From positions 194,074 through 258,073 of the forward strand of contig NZ_PJNH01000004.1 in assembly GCF_002844535.1 (NCBI RefSeq): 64,000 nt of DNA, read 5' to 3'. This DNA comes from Halalkalibacillus sediminis (GTDB lineage Bacteria; Bacillota; Bacilli; Bacillales; Alkalibacillaceae). The translations under genes and the position numbers were made by a program. Under the pieces are notes generated by a model. The model saw nothing but the letters and a program-made list of their open reading frames with translations, did not search any database and was not told the DNA's origin. Positions 8,005 to 16,497 of this stretch are shown one piece after another. Positions within the stretch are counted from its first letter, which is position 1; every line of letters begins with the position of its first letter.

Positions 8005-8871
8005 ATGAAGTATGCAGGTATAGGTTTAGTTATATTTACCGCTATATGTTGGGGGATTACCGGAGGAATTGCAGATATATTAATGAGCAAAGGCTGGGAC
8101 CCCATTGTAATTTCATTTTACCGAGGGGCTGTAGGTCTTTTATCATTTTTCATATGGTTCCTCGTACGCTATAGACAAAGTTGGGTTAACTCTACTCATT
8201 TATACTGGTGGTCCATCTTGGCAGGTGTCGGCGTGGCAGGGAATTTCACTTTTTATTTTTTAAGTATCGAAGCTTCAAGCGTACCTGTGGCTGCCACTCT
8301 AATGTACACTGCGCCTGTGATTGTCCTTTTAGCCTCCTTTGCGCTAGGAATAGAACGCAATACTTGGTTTAAATGGGGGTGCATAGCAGGTGTCCTTCTG
8401 GGAATCGTTCTGCTTACAGGTGCCTACAACCTGGAATCTATTTCTGTTAGCTTTTTAGGGGTGGCTACAGGTATTGGTGCTGGTCTTTCCTACGCTATAT
8501 TCATTTTCGGTTTTAAAAAGGCGTCTTATAAAGGACAACCACAGCCATCGTTACTCATCGCCTTTACAACATTCTGTCTGATCCTTTTTATTTTTTCAGA
8601 CAAAGGTCAGACGGCCTCTGTCTTAACTTCGAGTGATATTGGTTGGTTTATTCTATTAGGAATTATAGGGTCCGGATTATCATTTATTCTATATTTTTAT
8701 GGTATTCGTCGAACTGCACCTTCCACTGCTTCGATGGTTGCTATGGTAGAACCGGTCACAGCTTCATTATTTGGCTTATTGCTTTTAGGAGATCAATTGG
8801 GTATAGTTCAACTTCTGGGAATGGCACTCATCTTAGTTACTGTTACAGTGCTTAGTGTGAAACAGGCCTAA
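8005..8871 (+). CDS. EamA (drug/metabolite) transporter
   Basis: A 288-residue inner-membrane protein with ten predicted helices arranged as two EamA repeats (about 5-140 and 150-285), typical of the DMT superfamily that exports or imports amino acids and metabolites. Motifs include ICWGITGGIAD in helix 1 and the PVAATLMYTAPV and STASMVAMVEPV helix-4 and helix-9 signatures. ATG 8005 is chosen over TTG 7990 because GAGGAGG lies between them. Upstream, TTGAGTT/AACTCAA (7941-7964) forms a small hairpin of unknown role. A paralog lies at 12533-13432 on the other strand. Confidence 0.88.
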   Translation: MKYAGIGLVIFTAICWGITGGIADILMSKGWDPIVISFYRGAVGLLSFFIWFLVRYRQSWVNSTHLYWWSILAGVGVAGNFTFYFLSIEASSVPVAATLMYTAPVIVLLASFALGIERNTWFKWGCIAGVLLGIVLLTGAYNLESISVSFLGVATGIGAGLSYAIFIFGFKKASYKGQPQPSLLIAFTTFCLILFIFSDKGQTASVLTSSDIGWFILLGIIGSGLSFILYFYGIRRTAPSTASMVAMVEPVTASLFGLLLLGDQLGIVQLLGMALILVTVTVLSVKQA

Positions 8872-8942
8872 GTGAATAAGTGCCTATCACTCAAACTAAG
8901 ATTTCACCAGTGAAGGTCCACATTTCATATAAATAATCCACA

Positions 8943-8980
8943 CAAAAAAGCCGCAATCGATTAAGATTGCGGCTTAGTTT
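8943..8980. terminator. Bidirectional terminator between convergent genes
   Basis: AGCCGCAATC pairs with GATTGCGGCT, flanked by A-rich sequence on the left and T-rich on the right. It can end both the EamA gene and the alcohol dehydrogenase gene. Confidence 0.88.
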
Positions 8981-8987
8981 ATTTATT

Positions 8988-10121
8988 CTATGGCTTCAAT
9001 ACCACTTTAATATTTCCGTCTTCTTTTTTATCAAAGATATCGTAACCTTTGGCGGCTTCATCTAGAGAATAACGGTGGGTAATGATATCAGTCGGATCGA
9101 ATTCATTGTTTTCGACCATTTCATATAGTTTTGGCATCAGGTGAATGACGGGTGCTTGTCCCATTTTCATGGATACGTTTCGGCTGAAGAAGTCCCCGAT
9201 TGGGAATCCGTTTGCCTCTGTACCATAAACACCGGTCAGTTGCACTGTCCCGAATTTACGGACTGCTTGAGATGCTGTCTTGATTGGGCTGATCGTGCCG
9301 AATTGATTGTCATGTTCTGAACCGAACTTTTCATCCGGAGGAACGGTACCATCCATACCGACACAGTCGATAACGACGTCAGCTCCACCTTTCGTCTCTT
9401 CATGAAGAAGGGAGCCGATATCTTTTTCTTCTTTAAAGTTGAATGTATCAACCCCATTCGTCTTCTTACCGTGTTCTAGTCGGTGGTCGACTTGATCGAC
9501 TGCTATGACTCTTTCAGCGCCTTTCATCTTGGCAAATTTCTGAGCCATCAGTCCGATGGGGCCACTTCCTAGTACAATGACTTTGTCTCCCTTTTTCACA
9601 CCGCTATGTTCAACACTCCAGTAAGCGGTTGGAATTACGTCTGATAAAAATAGGACGCTTTCATCATCTAGTTCACTGGTGTCAGGAACCTTGAAAGATG
9701 TAAAGTCTGCATATGGTACACGTAAATACTCTGCTTGTCCACCTGGGTAGTTACCGAACATTTCGGTGAACCCGAAAAGTCCGCCCATTTCAGCGTGAGG
9801 GTTTGATTCGTCACACTGGCTTTCCATTTGGTTTTTACAGAAGAAGCATTCACCACAACCGACGTTGAATGGGATGACTACACGGTCTCCCTTTTTAAGA
9901 GATTTCACGTCCGGTCCGACTTCTTCAACGATTCCCATTGGTTCATGACCAACTACATAATCTTGTTCTGGCTCGATGCCACCTTTATATAAATGTAAGT
10001 CTGAACCGCATATTCCACTTGCGGTGATTCGCACAATCATATCACTATTCTCTTGGATGGAAGGAGTCTCAACTTCTTTCGTAACCATCTGGTCTTTTCC
10101 TTGAAACGTTACTGCTTTCAT
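8988..10121 (-). CDS. Zinc-dependent alcohol dehydrogenase, formaldehyde dehydrogenase-like subgroup
   Basis: A 377-residue medium-chain dehydrogenase. Catalytic-zinc ligands are Cys38 (ASGICGSD) and His59-Glu60 (VVGHEP); the structural zinc is held by Cys89, 92, 95 and 103. The NAD-binding Rossmann motif LGSGPIG is near 184-190. The DCVGMDG segment and overall spacing resemble the glutathione-independent formaldehyde dehydrogenase/threonine dehydrogenase-like branch (B. subtilis AdhB/YycR), so an aldehyde-alcohol interconversion is likely but the substrate is open. ATG 10121 follows AAGAAAGGGTG; the GTG further upstream lies in the ribosome binding site. The MFS gene lies 70 bases upstream on the same strand. 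Confidence 0.87.
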   Translation of the reverse strand: MKAVTFQGKDQMVTKEVETPSIQENSDMIVRITASGICGSDLHLYKGGIEPEQDYVVGHEPMGIVEEVGPDVKSLKKGDRVVIPFNVGCGECFFCKNQMESQCDESNPHAEMGGLFGFTEMFGNYPGGQAEYLRVPYADFTSFKVPDTSELDDESVLFLSDVIPTAYWSVEHSGVKKGDKVIVLGSGPIGLMAQKFAKMKGAERVIAVDQVDHRLEHGKKTNGVDTFNFKEEKDIGSLLHEETKGGADVVIDCVGMDGTVPPDEKFGSEHDNQFGTISPIKTASQAVRKFGTVQLTGVYGTEANGFPIGDFFSRNVSMKMGQAPVIHLMPKLYEMVENNEFDPTDIITHRYSLDEAAKGYDIFDKKEDGNIKVVLKP

Positions 10122-10190
10122 TGTTAAAAACACCCTTTCTTATGAGGTAGTTTTTAACAATTGCCGATTTTAAGAGTGCCTAAACATTCT

Positions 10191-11348
10191 CTAAACTCGT
10201 TTTCCGAACGGTAAAATATGATACACCAACAATAAAATCGTTCCAACAGTTGCGATCACACCCATGAAAAAGTAGAGGGTTTCGCCGCCATATACATCGA
10301 TTAATGCTCCTCCAAGTAGGGAGCCAATGATGCCTGAAACACCGAAGAATACGGAATAATATAGCAGATGTCCGGTTGATTGAAGTAGTTTTGGTATCAA
10401 TCTAGTGACATAATCAAGTGAAGCTAGGTAGAGTACGCCGAATGTAAGGCCGTGGGTTACTTGTAAGGCTATGACTACCCACGGGTCATCTGTAGCTGCG
10501 TAGGCAAACCACCTGAAGCTATACAAGATTCCAGCAATAATAACGAATATCAACGTTTTATATTTTCGGAACCAGTAGGCTGCTGTCGCAAAGACGATTG
10601 CTTCACTTGCGACCCCGATAAACCATGCCGTACCAACGATTCCTTCACTACCTCCGAGCTGTACAATATAAACGCCTATAAAACTATCATTTGCGCGGTG
10701 GGAGATCGTCAAAAACATCATGAAAAATAGAAAAATGATATAGGGCTTATTTTTTAATAAAACTTTTATATCGCTAAATTTGGTCGGTTCCTTTGCTGCT
10801 TCGACATCAGTCAACTTGAGAGTTACAAGTAAAGCCATTAGCCCAAAGGCGAGATAAGGCCAAATCATAAATTGGATACCGAACACTTCCAATACTTGAC
10901 CAATAACGAGTGCAGAAAATGCAAAACCGATCGATCCCCAAGTTCGGATACTCCCGAAAGATACCCTTAAATCATCTGCTCGCCGTTGAGCTAAACTATC
11001 AGCTAATGCACCAACTGGCATAGAGAAGAAAAATAGGAAGAATCCGATGATCAAGATCCAAAGCAAACTATCCATATTGAAGAAAATGATGCTGGATAGG
11101 AGAAGTCCGATGATCAAAATCAGCAGGATCTTCTTAACTGTTTTAAATTTATCACTCATGTAGCCCCAAAAAGGTTGGGAGATAATTGCAGCAAAAGGTC
11201 CAATTGCTAATACCCAACCAACCTCTGAGCCATCCAGCCCTTTATAGTTCATTAAATATAAAGGTAGAAAGCTTATAATGATCGTGTTCGTCGCATGGAA
11301 AGCGAATATTAAAGATTTTAGAGGTGTTAATGATTGTGGTTTTGACAT
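10191..11348 (-). CDS. MFS permease (MFS_1_like / nucleoside-sugar permease type)
   Basis: This 385-residue membrane protein has 12 predicted helices and the major facilitator signature GYMSDKFKT after helix 2. SFGSIRTWGSIGFA and the helix-rich C-terminal half (YYSVFFGVSGIIGSLLGG) match the MFS_1_like group, related to B. subtilis YwbF and to LacY-type proton symporters. The substrate is probably a sugar or nucleoside, but this is inference. It could be co-transcribed with the downstream alcohol dehydrogenase. Its own terminator is not evident. Confidence 0.82.
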   Translation of the reverse strand: MSKPQSLTPLKSLIFAFHATNTIIISFLPLYLMNYKGLDGSEVGWVLAIGPFAAIISQPFWGYMSDKFKTVKKILLILIIGLLLSSIIFFNMDSLLWILIIGFFLFFFSMPVGALADSLAQRRADDLRVSFGSIRTWGSIGFAFSALVIGQVLEVFGIQFMIWPYLAFGLMALLVTLKLTDVEAAKEPTKFSDIKVLLKNKPYIIFLFFMMFLTISHRANDSFIGVYIVQLGGSEGIVGTAWFIGVASEAIVFATAAYWFRKYKTLIFVIIAGILYSFRWFAYAATDDPWVVIALQVTHGLTFGVLYLASLDYVTRLIPKLLQSTGHLLYYSVFFGVSGIIGSLLGGALIDVYGGETLYFFMGVIATVGTILLLVYHILPFGKRV

Positions 11349-11450
11349 TATGTACTCTCCATTTTCTATGAAAGTGAATAAAACATAAAAGCGAGCAGGC
11401 CTCGAGTCACCCCCTCACTATTACAAATTACATTTATTTTCTACTATCTA

Positions 11451-12434
11451 CTAATATACCTTATCTCCGTTGAAAATTGAATTTTTTACTACGACATAAT
11501 CGACATGGCGGATTGCGTCAATTTTTGAACCGCCTGCATAAGAAATAGCTGACTGAAGATCTTGCTCCATTTCGGTTAACGTATCTTGAAGGGCACCTTT
11601 GTGCTCAACGAACATTTTCTTACCTTCGACGTTTTTCTTTTCACCTTTTTGGAACTCTGAAGCCGAACCGAAATATTCTTTATAGAGCTTGCCGTCTCGT
11701 TCAACAGTTTCTCCTGGTGATTCTTCATGACCTGCAAAAAGTGATCCGATCATGACCATCGTTGCACCGAAACGTACAGATTTTGCAACATCTCCGTGAG
11801 TACGGATGCCACCGTCTGCAATAATTGGTTTACTTGCAGCTTTCGCACATAGACGAACTGCTGCAAGCTGCCAACCACCTGTACCGAAACCAGTTTTAAT
11901 CTTTGTGATGCAAACTTTTCCTGGACCAATCCCAACTTTGGTTGCATCTGCACCAGCGTTTTCTAATTCGCGAACAGCCTCTGGAGTTCCTACGTTTCCA
12001 GCAATCACAAACGTTTCAGGTAAGTGAGACTTGATATGTTTGATCATGTTGATGACTGCATCTGAGTGTCCATGAGCGATATCGATTGTAATATAATCAG
12101 GGCTCAATTTTTCGCTAGCTAATTGTTCAACGAATGCGTATTCTTCATCTTTGACGCCGACACTGATCGATGAGATCAATTGACGGGATTTCATATCTTT
12201 TATAAAAGAAATTCTCGTTTCAGGTTGAAACCGGTGCATAATATAAAAGTAGCCGTTTTCCGCCAAGTAGGTTGCGATTTTTTCATCAATAATTGTCTGC
12301 ATGTTTGCAGGAACGACAGGTAATTTGAATGAATGACCACCTAATGTCACTGAAGTATCGCACTCAGAACGACTGCTTACCACACATTTAGCCGGAATTA
12401 ATTGAATATCTTCGTAATCAAACACATTTTCCAT
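11451..12434 (-). CDS. guaC: GMP reductase
   Basis: GuaC deaminates GMP to IMP with NADPH, returning guanine nucleotides to the shared purine pool. The 327-residue TIM-barrel has the IMPDH/GMPR signature [16 protein letters not shown] with catalytic Cys175, preceded by VIAGNVGT (phosphate/base binding) and followed by [12 protein letters not shown]. No CBS domains are present, which separates it from IMP dehydrogenase. Its size and C-terminus match the short Bacillus type. ATG 12434 follows GGGGAG. A promoter overlapped by a pair of PurR boxes lies directly upstream. Confidence 0.94.
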   Translation of the reverse strand: MENVFDYEDIQLIPAKCVVSSRSECDTSVTLGGHSFKLPVVPANMQTIIDEKIATYLAENGYFYIMHRFQPETRISFIKDMKSRQLISSISVGVKDEEYAFVEQLASEKLSPDYITIDIAHGHSDAVINMIKHIKSHLPETFVIAGNVGTPEAVRELENAGADATKVGIGPGKVCITKIKTGFGTGGWQLAAVRLCAKAASKPIIADGGIRTHGDVAKSVRFGATMVMIGSLFAGHEESPGETVERDGKLYKEYFGSASEFQKGEKKNVEGKKMFVEHKGALQDTLTEMEQDLQSAISYAGGSKIDAIRHVDYVVVKNSIFNGDKVY

Positions 12435-12452
12435 GATTATCTCCCCTAAAAA

Positions 12453-12486
12453 CGAATGTTTTTAATTAATTATTTATAATTGTTCG
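12453..12486. promoter_or_regulatory. Candidate PurR operator (paired PurBoxes) of guaC
   Basis: Minus-strand ACGAAC (complement of 12482-12487) and plus-strand ACGAAT (12452-12457) form two divergent CGAA cores facing each other. Exactly 26 bases separate CGAA (12453-12456) from TTCG (12483-12486), the same spacing I recall for the paired boxes of the B. subtilis pur operon. The pair covers the expected transcription start of guaC. Confidence 0.7.
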
Positions 12487-12495
12487 TCCAATGTT

Positions 12496-12524
12496 AATTT
12501 ACATGAATTCCAGGGAGATGTCAA
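12496..12524 (-). promoter_or_regulatory. Sigma-A promoter of guaC
   Basis: Minus strand: a perfect -35 TTGACA (12524-12519), 17-base spacer, and -10 TAAATT (12501-12496). The start point would fall near 12489, at the edge of the first PurBox, so repressor binding would block it. Confidence 0.65.
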
Positions 12525-12532
12525 AATTCTTT

Positions 12533-13432
12533 TTATTCATTTTTAATCGAGTAATAACTCATGGCGGTGACTGTGATTAAGATGATCACCATTCCAATTA
12601 ACTCAACAAAATTTAGTACCTGTCCAAGTATGAAAATGCCTACAATTCCTGCCGTAACTGGTTCGACCATGGCAATGACCGAAGCGGTACCTGGGTTCAC
12701 ATTAGATAGCCCAGTATTATAAAACAATAGTGACATGCTGGCACTAATTCCAAGGAAAAGAAACCACTGAACATCTTCGAAGGAAGTGAGTAGTTGCGCG
12801 TAGTCACTTTTATCCGCAAATAGAGTAAGTAAGGTGGCCTCTGTGATGGAAGAGACGATTACTACTGTTATCAGACTTCCGTTTTGCAAACCATTTTTGT
12901 AACCAAAAATAAATAAGGCATACATAATACCTGCCATCAAACCGAAAAATATCCCTAATACATTCAGCTCAGCCAAATCCATCTTATATACTCCGGTCAA
13001 TAGAACAATCCCGGACAATACAACGATAGATAGAGTAGCCTTTGATTTAGTGACTTTCTCTGTTCCAAATATGATCGCGATCAAAAATACGAATATGGGG
13101 GCTGAATACATCAGAGTAGCCGCCACAGGAACATTTATTTCAGAGATACTTAAGAAATAAAAACCCATGTTTCCAGCCATCCCGGCACCTCCGACAACAG
13201 CCCAAAATATAAGGTTTTTATTTAGTGTAAGTCGGTGTTTGTTGTGTGTTGCATACCAGATAAATAATATCATTAGGGCTACAGTTGCTCGAAAAGCTGC
13301 GATCAAGATCGGGTCCCAATCTTGATTCATTAAAAAGCCAGCTATACCAGCGCCACCACCCCACATTAATGCGGCAAGGGTGACGAATATTAACCCATAA
13401 TAATTCGAAAAATCCATTTTAGTAATTTTCAT
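12533..13432 (-). CDS. EamA (drug/metabolite) transporter
   Basis: A 299-residue protein with ten predicted helices and two EamA halves. ALMWGGGAGIAGFLM in helix 1 and INVPVAATLMYSAPIF in helix 4 are close to the corresponding parts of the transporter at 8005, so the two are paralogs of the same subfamily. Substrate unknown. ATG 13432 is chosen because AAGGAG precedes it by seven bases; the frame upstream overlaps divergent sequence. It is transcribed toward guaC's promoter region. Confidence 0.87.
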   Translation of the reverse strand: MKITKMDFSNYYGLIFVTLAALMWGGGAGIAGFLMNQDWDPILIAAFRATVALMILFIWYATHNKHRLTLNKNLIFWAVVGGAGMAGNMGFYFLSISEINVPVAATLMYSAPIFVFLIAIIFGTEKVTKSKATLSIVVLSGIVLLTGVYKMDLAELNVLGIFFGLMAGIMYALFIFGYKNGLQNGSLITVVIVSSITEATLLTLFADKSDYAQLLTSFEDVQWFLFLGISASMSLLFYNTGLSNVNPGTASVIAMVEPVTAGIVGIFILGQVLNFVELIGMVIILITVTAMSYYSIKNE

Positions 13433-13586
13433 GAGGCAACTCCTTACCCCTGATGAGGGAAAGCTTGTAAGGACTACACTACCCGGGCTTTTGAAAATTA
13501 AAACAGATAAAGAAATTACGAAAGTTTCCAATGAAAATAAGCGGGTAATAAATATTGATACTAGGCGACTAGAAGGAGTGACTTCT

Positions 13587-14051
13587 TTGAGAGAAATAAG
13601 AGATCAATACGTTGATCAAAAAAAATACTGGAAACGAAATATTTTGTCGGGTGTATTGTTCGGTTTTGGACTGGCAGCCTTTGTTGATGAGACGGTATTC
13701 CATCAATTGCTTCGTTGGCATCATTTTTATGATTTATCTACGACGGATATCGGTTTGATTTCAGATGGTCTGTTCCATGCTTTCAGTTGGTTCGCTACCA
13801 TCGGAGGACTATTTCTATTAGCAGATATTCGCAGACGTGAATCCTATAGTGGTAAACGTTGGTGGGGAGGAATGTTAGTGGGTGCTGGTAGCTTTCAGTT
13901 ATATGATGGAATCATCCAGCACAAATTGATGCGGATCCATCAAATACGCTATGTAGATAATCTGATTGTCTACGATATCGTTTGGAATGTCCTCGCTGTG
14001 ATGATGATTATTGCTGGGGCAATCCTTCTTAAATTTGCGAAAAAATATTAA
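13587..14051 (+). CDS. DUF2243 membrane protein
   Basis: A 154-residue protein with four predicted helices. GFGLAAFVDETVFHQLLRWHH, SDGLFHAFSW and LYDGIIQHKLMRIHQIR are the conserved DUF2243 blocks, rich in histidines that might bind metal or heme. TTG 13587 is taken as start because AAGGAG lies eight bases before it; the frame is open for another 52 codons upstream but overlaps the divergent EamA start and has no better signal. It is 12 bases from the CtaG-like gene, and the two families are often neighbours, so a role in oxidase assembly is plausible. Confidence 0.8.
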   Translation: MREIRDQYVDQKKYWKRNILSGVLFGFGLAAFVDETVFHQLLRWHHFYDLSTTDIGLISDGLFHAFSWFATIGGLFLLADIRRRESYSGKRWWGGMLVGAGSFQLYDGIIQHKLMRIHQIRYVDNLIVYDIVWNVLAVMMIIAGAILLKFAKKY

Positions 14052-14063
14052 GGGAATGATGAT

Positions 14064-14834
14064 ATGGAACATTTCAATTCCATAGGAACCTTATCTGAAA
14101 TTTTGTTGGCAATTCCATTTGTGGTGGTCGCAGCTGTATATTTTGGCTCGCTTAAACTCTCGAAATACCGAGAGAGGCAGTGGCCATTTTATAGGTCGGT
14201 TTTAATGATGGTTGGCCTGCTCAGTGCTTTGTTAGCAGTGGTTGGGCCCATTCCTCAACAGGCACATATGGATTTTGAAATGCATATGCTCGGGCATTTA
14301 CTCTTAGGAATGCTTGCGCCATTGATGATTGTACTTTCAGCACCAATGATACTTATCTTAAGGGCACTTTCTGTTAAAAAAGCAAAAAAGGTGACCCGTT
14401 TATTGAATTCAGCTCCGGCACACTTTTTCACGGACCCATTAGTTGCAACTCTACTTAACGTGGGTGGACTATGGGTTCTGTATACTACAAATCTATACGC
14501 GATGATGCATGACTCTATTCTTTTATATCTATTTGTGCATCTGCATGTATTTTTGGCGGGTTATCTATTTACTATTTCGATGATTTATATTGACCCAATG
14601 CCCCATAGAAGAAGTTATTTCTATCGTTCAGTCGTTCTTATTCTTGCTTTGGCAGGCCACGGAATTCTATCTAAGTACATTTACACGAATCCTCCGATTG
14701 GAGTAGGTGTACAGGAAGCGAGAAGCGGGGGAATGTTAATGTATTACGGTGGTGATGCGATTGATATCTTCATTATAATCATTTTATGTTATCAATGGTA
14801 CAAATCTACCGCCCCAAGAAGGCAAATAGCATAA
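14064..14834 (+). CDS. Caa3-type cytochrome oxidase assembly protein, CtaG family
   Basis: A 256-residue integral membrane protein with about seven helices. The family marks are histidine-rich: DFEMHMLGHLLLGMLAPLM, FVHLHVFLAGYLF and ILALAGHGILSKY. The caa3_CtaG family helps form the copper centre of caa3 oxidase in Bacillus. Here no oxidase subunits are nearby; the partner is the DUF2243 gene just upstream. Such solitary CtaG-like proteins may handle copper for another enzyme. ATG 14064 follows AGGGAATGAT. Confidence 0.85.
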   Translation: MEHFNSIGTLSEILLAIPFVVVAAVYFGSLKLSKYRERQWPFYRSVLMMVGLLSALLAVVGPIPQQAHMDFEMHMLGHLLLGMLAPLMIVLSAPMILILRALSVKKAKKVTRLLNSAPAHFFTDPLVATLLNVGGLWVLYTTNLYAMMHDSILLYLFVHLHVFLAGYLFTISMIYIDPMPHRRSYFYRSVVLILALAGHGILSKYIYTNPPIGVGVQEARSGGMLMYYGGDAIDIFIIIILCYQWYKSTAPRRQIA

Positions 14835-14929
14835 ATATTTGTGGGAATGAATAGCAGGAAAATTACAGAAAATGTAGAAGTTTGTAAAAAGACAGGTGAT
14901 GGTTTGATAAGTAAAGAGAGGTGATCTTA

Positions 14930-15505
14930 TTGATTGGTCTAGCACTTCCTAATTTTAAAATTCAAAACGGTGTCACATCGAATTTACTTATTAATATTGG
15001 AATTTCAGACTTTCATCAATCGTTGGAGTATGTAAAAAAACTGCCTTATGGGAGAAATACAATAAGGTCAGATTTCCGACTCGTTATAGAGGAGATGAAG
15101 GGCACCTGTAGCACAAAGCATGCGCTATTAGCTGAAGTATGCAAAGAGAGTGGTATGGATTCTATTAAACTCATGACAGGTATATATGAAATGGATGAGG
15201 AAAACACTCCAGGTGTGGGTGAGGTGTTGCGAAAGTACAAGTTGGACTACATACCAGAAGCACATTGTTATCTTAAATATAATGGTAAGAGATATGATTT
15301 CACCATGCCTGTTTCAAGTGGAGAAAAGAACATGAGAATCGTTAGTGAATGTGAGATCGGACCAGCTCAAATAGGTGAATACAAAATTAATTACCATCGA
15401 TCGTATATTGCGAACTGGGTTCATGACCAGCAACTTACTTCCCGATTTGACTTAAATAGATTATGGGCGATCAGAGAAGAGTGTATAAAGAATTTATCAA
15501 AGTAA
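14930..15505 (+). CDS. Transglutaminase-like (papain-fold) protein
   Basis: A 191-residue cytoplasmic protein carrying a candidate Cys-His-Asp triad: Cys60 in KGTCSTKHALLA, His112 in EAHCYLKYNG and Asp123 in RYDFTMP. The GTCSxKHA block is typical of bacterial transglutaminase-like proteins, which are mostly peptidases or acyl transferases rather than crosslinkers. TTG 14930 is chosen because AGAGAGGTGAT lies just upstream; GTG 14921 falls inside that site. It is the first gene of a seven-gene operon, 17 bases before the next. Substrate unknown. Confidence 0.72.
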   Translation: MIGLALPNFKIQNGVTSNLLINIGISDFHQSLEYVKKLPYGRNTIRSDFRLVIEEMKGTCSTKHALLAEVCKESGMDSIKLMTGIYEMDEENTPGVGEVLRKYKLDYIPEAHCYLKYNGKRYDFTMPVSSGEKNMRIVSECEIGPAQIGEYKINYHRSYIANWVHDQQLTSRFDLNRLWAIREECIKNLSK

Positions 15506-15522
15506 GTGTCTAAGGAGAAGAA

Positions 15523-16053
15523 ATGTATAACTCAATCGACTACTTAACAAATGGTTCTAGTAAACAAAAGCGATCGTTTGATGTAATAAATGAATTGAAA
15601 ATAATGAGTGCACTCTCAGAGTTTGACCCTGTGCTATGTGGCACCATTCCCTTGAATATAGATATTAAAGATTCCGATCTCGATATTATTATGGAGGTCC
15701 ATGATTTTGATCTATTCGGGAAGATGGTCTTGAACCTATATAGTGATTATCAAGATTTCCGTATAAAGCGAATAATGATTCGTGAATTGCTCGTCATTAA
15801 AGCTAATTTTAAATATAGAGAATTTGAGTTCGAATTATTCGGTCAGCCTAAACCGGTAAAAAAACAAAATGCATACTTACATATGATTATAGAAGATTTT
15901 TTGTTGAAAGAACGGCCTAGATTGAAAGAAGAGATCATTCAATTGAAAGAGAGTGGATTTTCAACCGAAGCTGCATTTTGCGAAGTTCTCGGCTTAAGCG
16001 GAGATCCGTATGAACAATTGATTGTCTATGGTGAGGAAAGAGGAATCATTTAG
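15523..16053 (+). CDS. DUF4269 protein, nucleotidyltransferase-like
   Basis: The 176-residue protein contains GTIPLNIDIKDSDLDII (40-56). The Gly-Thr followed by Asp52 and Asp54 resembles the metal-binding core of the polymerase-beta/MNT nucleotidyltransferase fold, as expected for DUF4269. A third acidic residue may be in REFEFELFG. Such folds adenylylate small molecules, including antibiotics, but the family has no assigned activity. ATG 15523 follows AAGGAGAAG. Second gene of the operon. Confidence 0.78.
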   Translation: MYNSIDYLTNGSSKQKRSFDVINELKIMSALSEFDPVLCGTIPLNIDIKDSDLDIIMEVHDFDLFGKMVLNLYSDYQDFRIKRIMIRELLVIKANFKYREFEFELFGQPKPVKKQNAYLHMIIEDFLLKERPRLKEEIIQLKESGFSTEAAFCEVLGLSGDPYEQLIVYGEERGII

Positions 16054-16069
16054 TAGAGGGGAATCAAAG

Positions 16070-16495
16070 ATGAAAAAATGGGAAGGTTCTTCAGGAGTTT
16101 GCGTTAATGAGAATAATGAAATTCTTATGGTATTACAAGGCAAGCCAGAGGAAACAAAGATGTGGTCCGTACCGTCTGGTGGAAAAGAAGAGGGCGAATC
16201 TTTTGAAGAGTGTTGTATTAGAGAAATAGAAGAAGAAACAGGTTATCATGTGAGGGTTGTCGATCGAGTAAAGGTTAAGGATATGAAATCGCCCCGAGCA
16301 GATATTGACGTGGAAGTTCACTATTTTCAAGTCGAAATAGTGGGTGGGGAGGAAAAGATTCAAGATCCTGATGAGTTGATCTACGAGATTGATTGGAAAT
16401 CAGTTGAAGAAATTCGTGAATTAGATTTAGGTTTTCCGGAAGACAGAGAGTTTTTGATTCATTGCATTCAGTCGGCGAAATATGGAGGAATTTAG
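16070..16495 (+). CDS. Nudix hydrolase
   Basis: A 141-residue pyrophosphohydrolase. The complete Nudix box, G-x5-E-x7-REUxEExGU, spans residues 37-59 (from GGKEEGE to EETGY) and carries the Mg-binding glutamates. Preferred substrates are nucleoside diphosphates linked to another group; nothing here fixes which. ATG 16070, after GAGGGGAATC, is favoured over the earlier frame start at 16022, which overlaps the upstream gene. The stop is two bases before the next start, so the genes are translationally close. Confidence 0.86.
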   Translation: MKKWEGSSGVCVNENNEILMVLQGKPEETKMWSVPSGGKEEGESFEECCIREIEEETGYHVRVVDRVKVKDMKSPRADIDVEVHYFQVEIVGGEEKIQDPDELIYEIDWKSVEEIRELDLGFPEDREFLIHCIQSAKYGGI

Positions 16496-16497
16496 AG

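Noticed and set aside
11349-11450. Terminator after guaC
   Set aside because: CGAG/CTCG near 11385-11405 could form a short hairpin, but the stem is weak and the T tract is poor.
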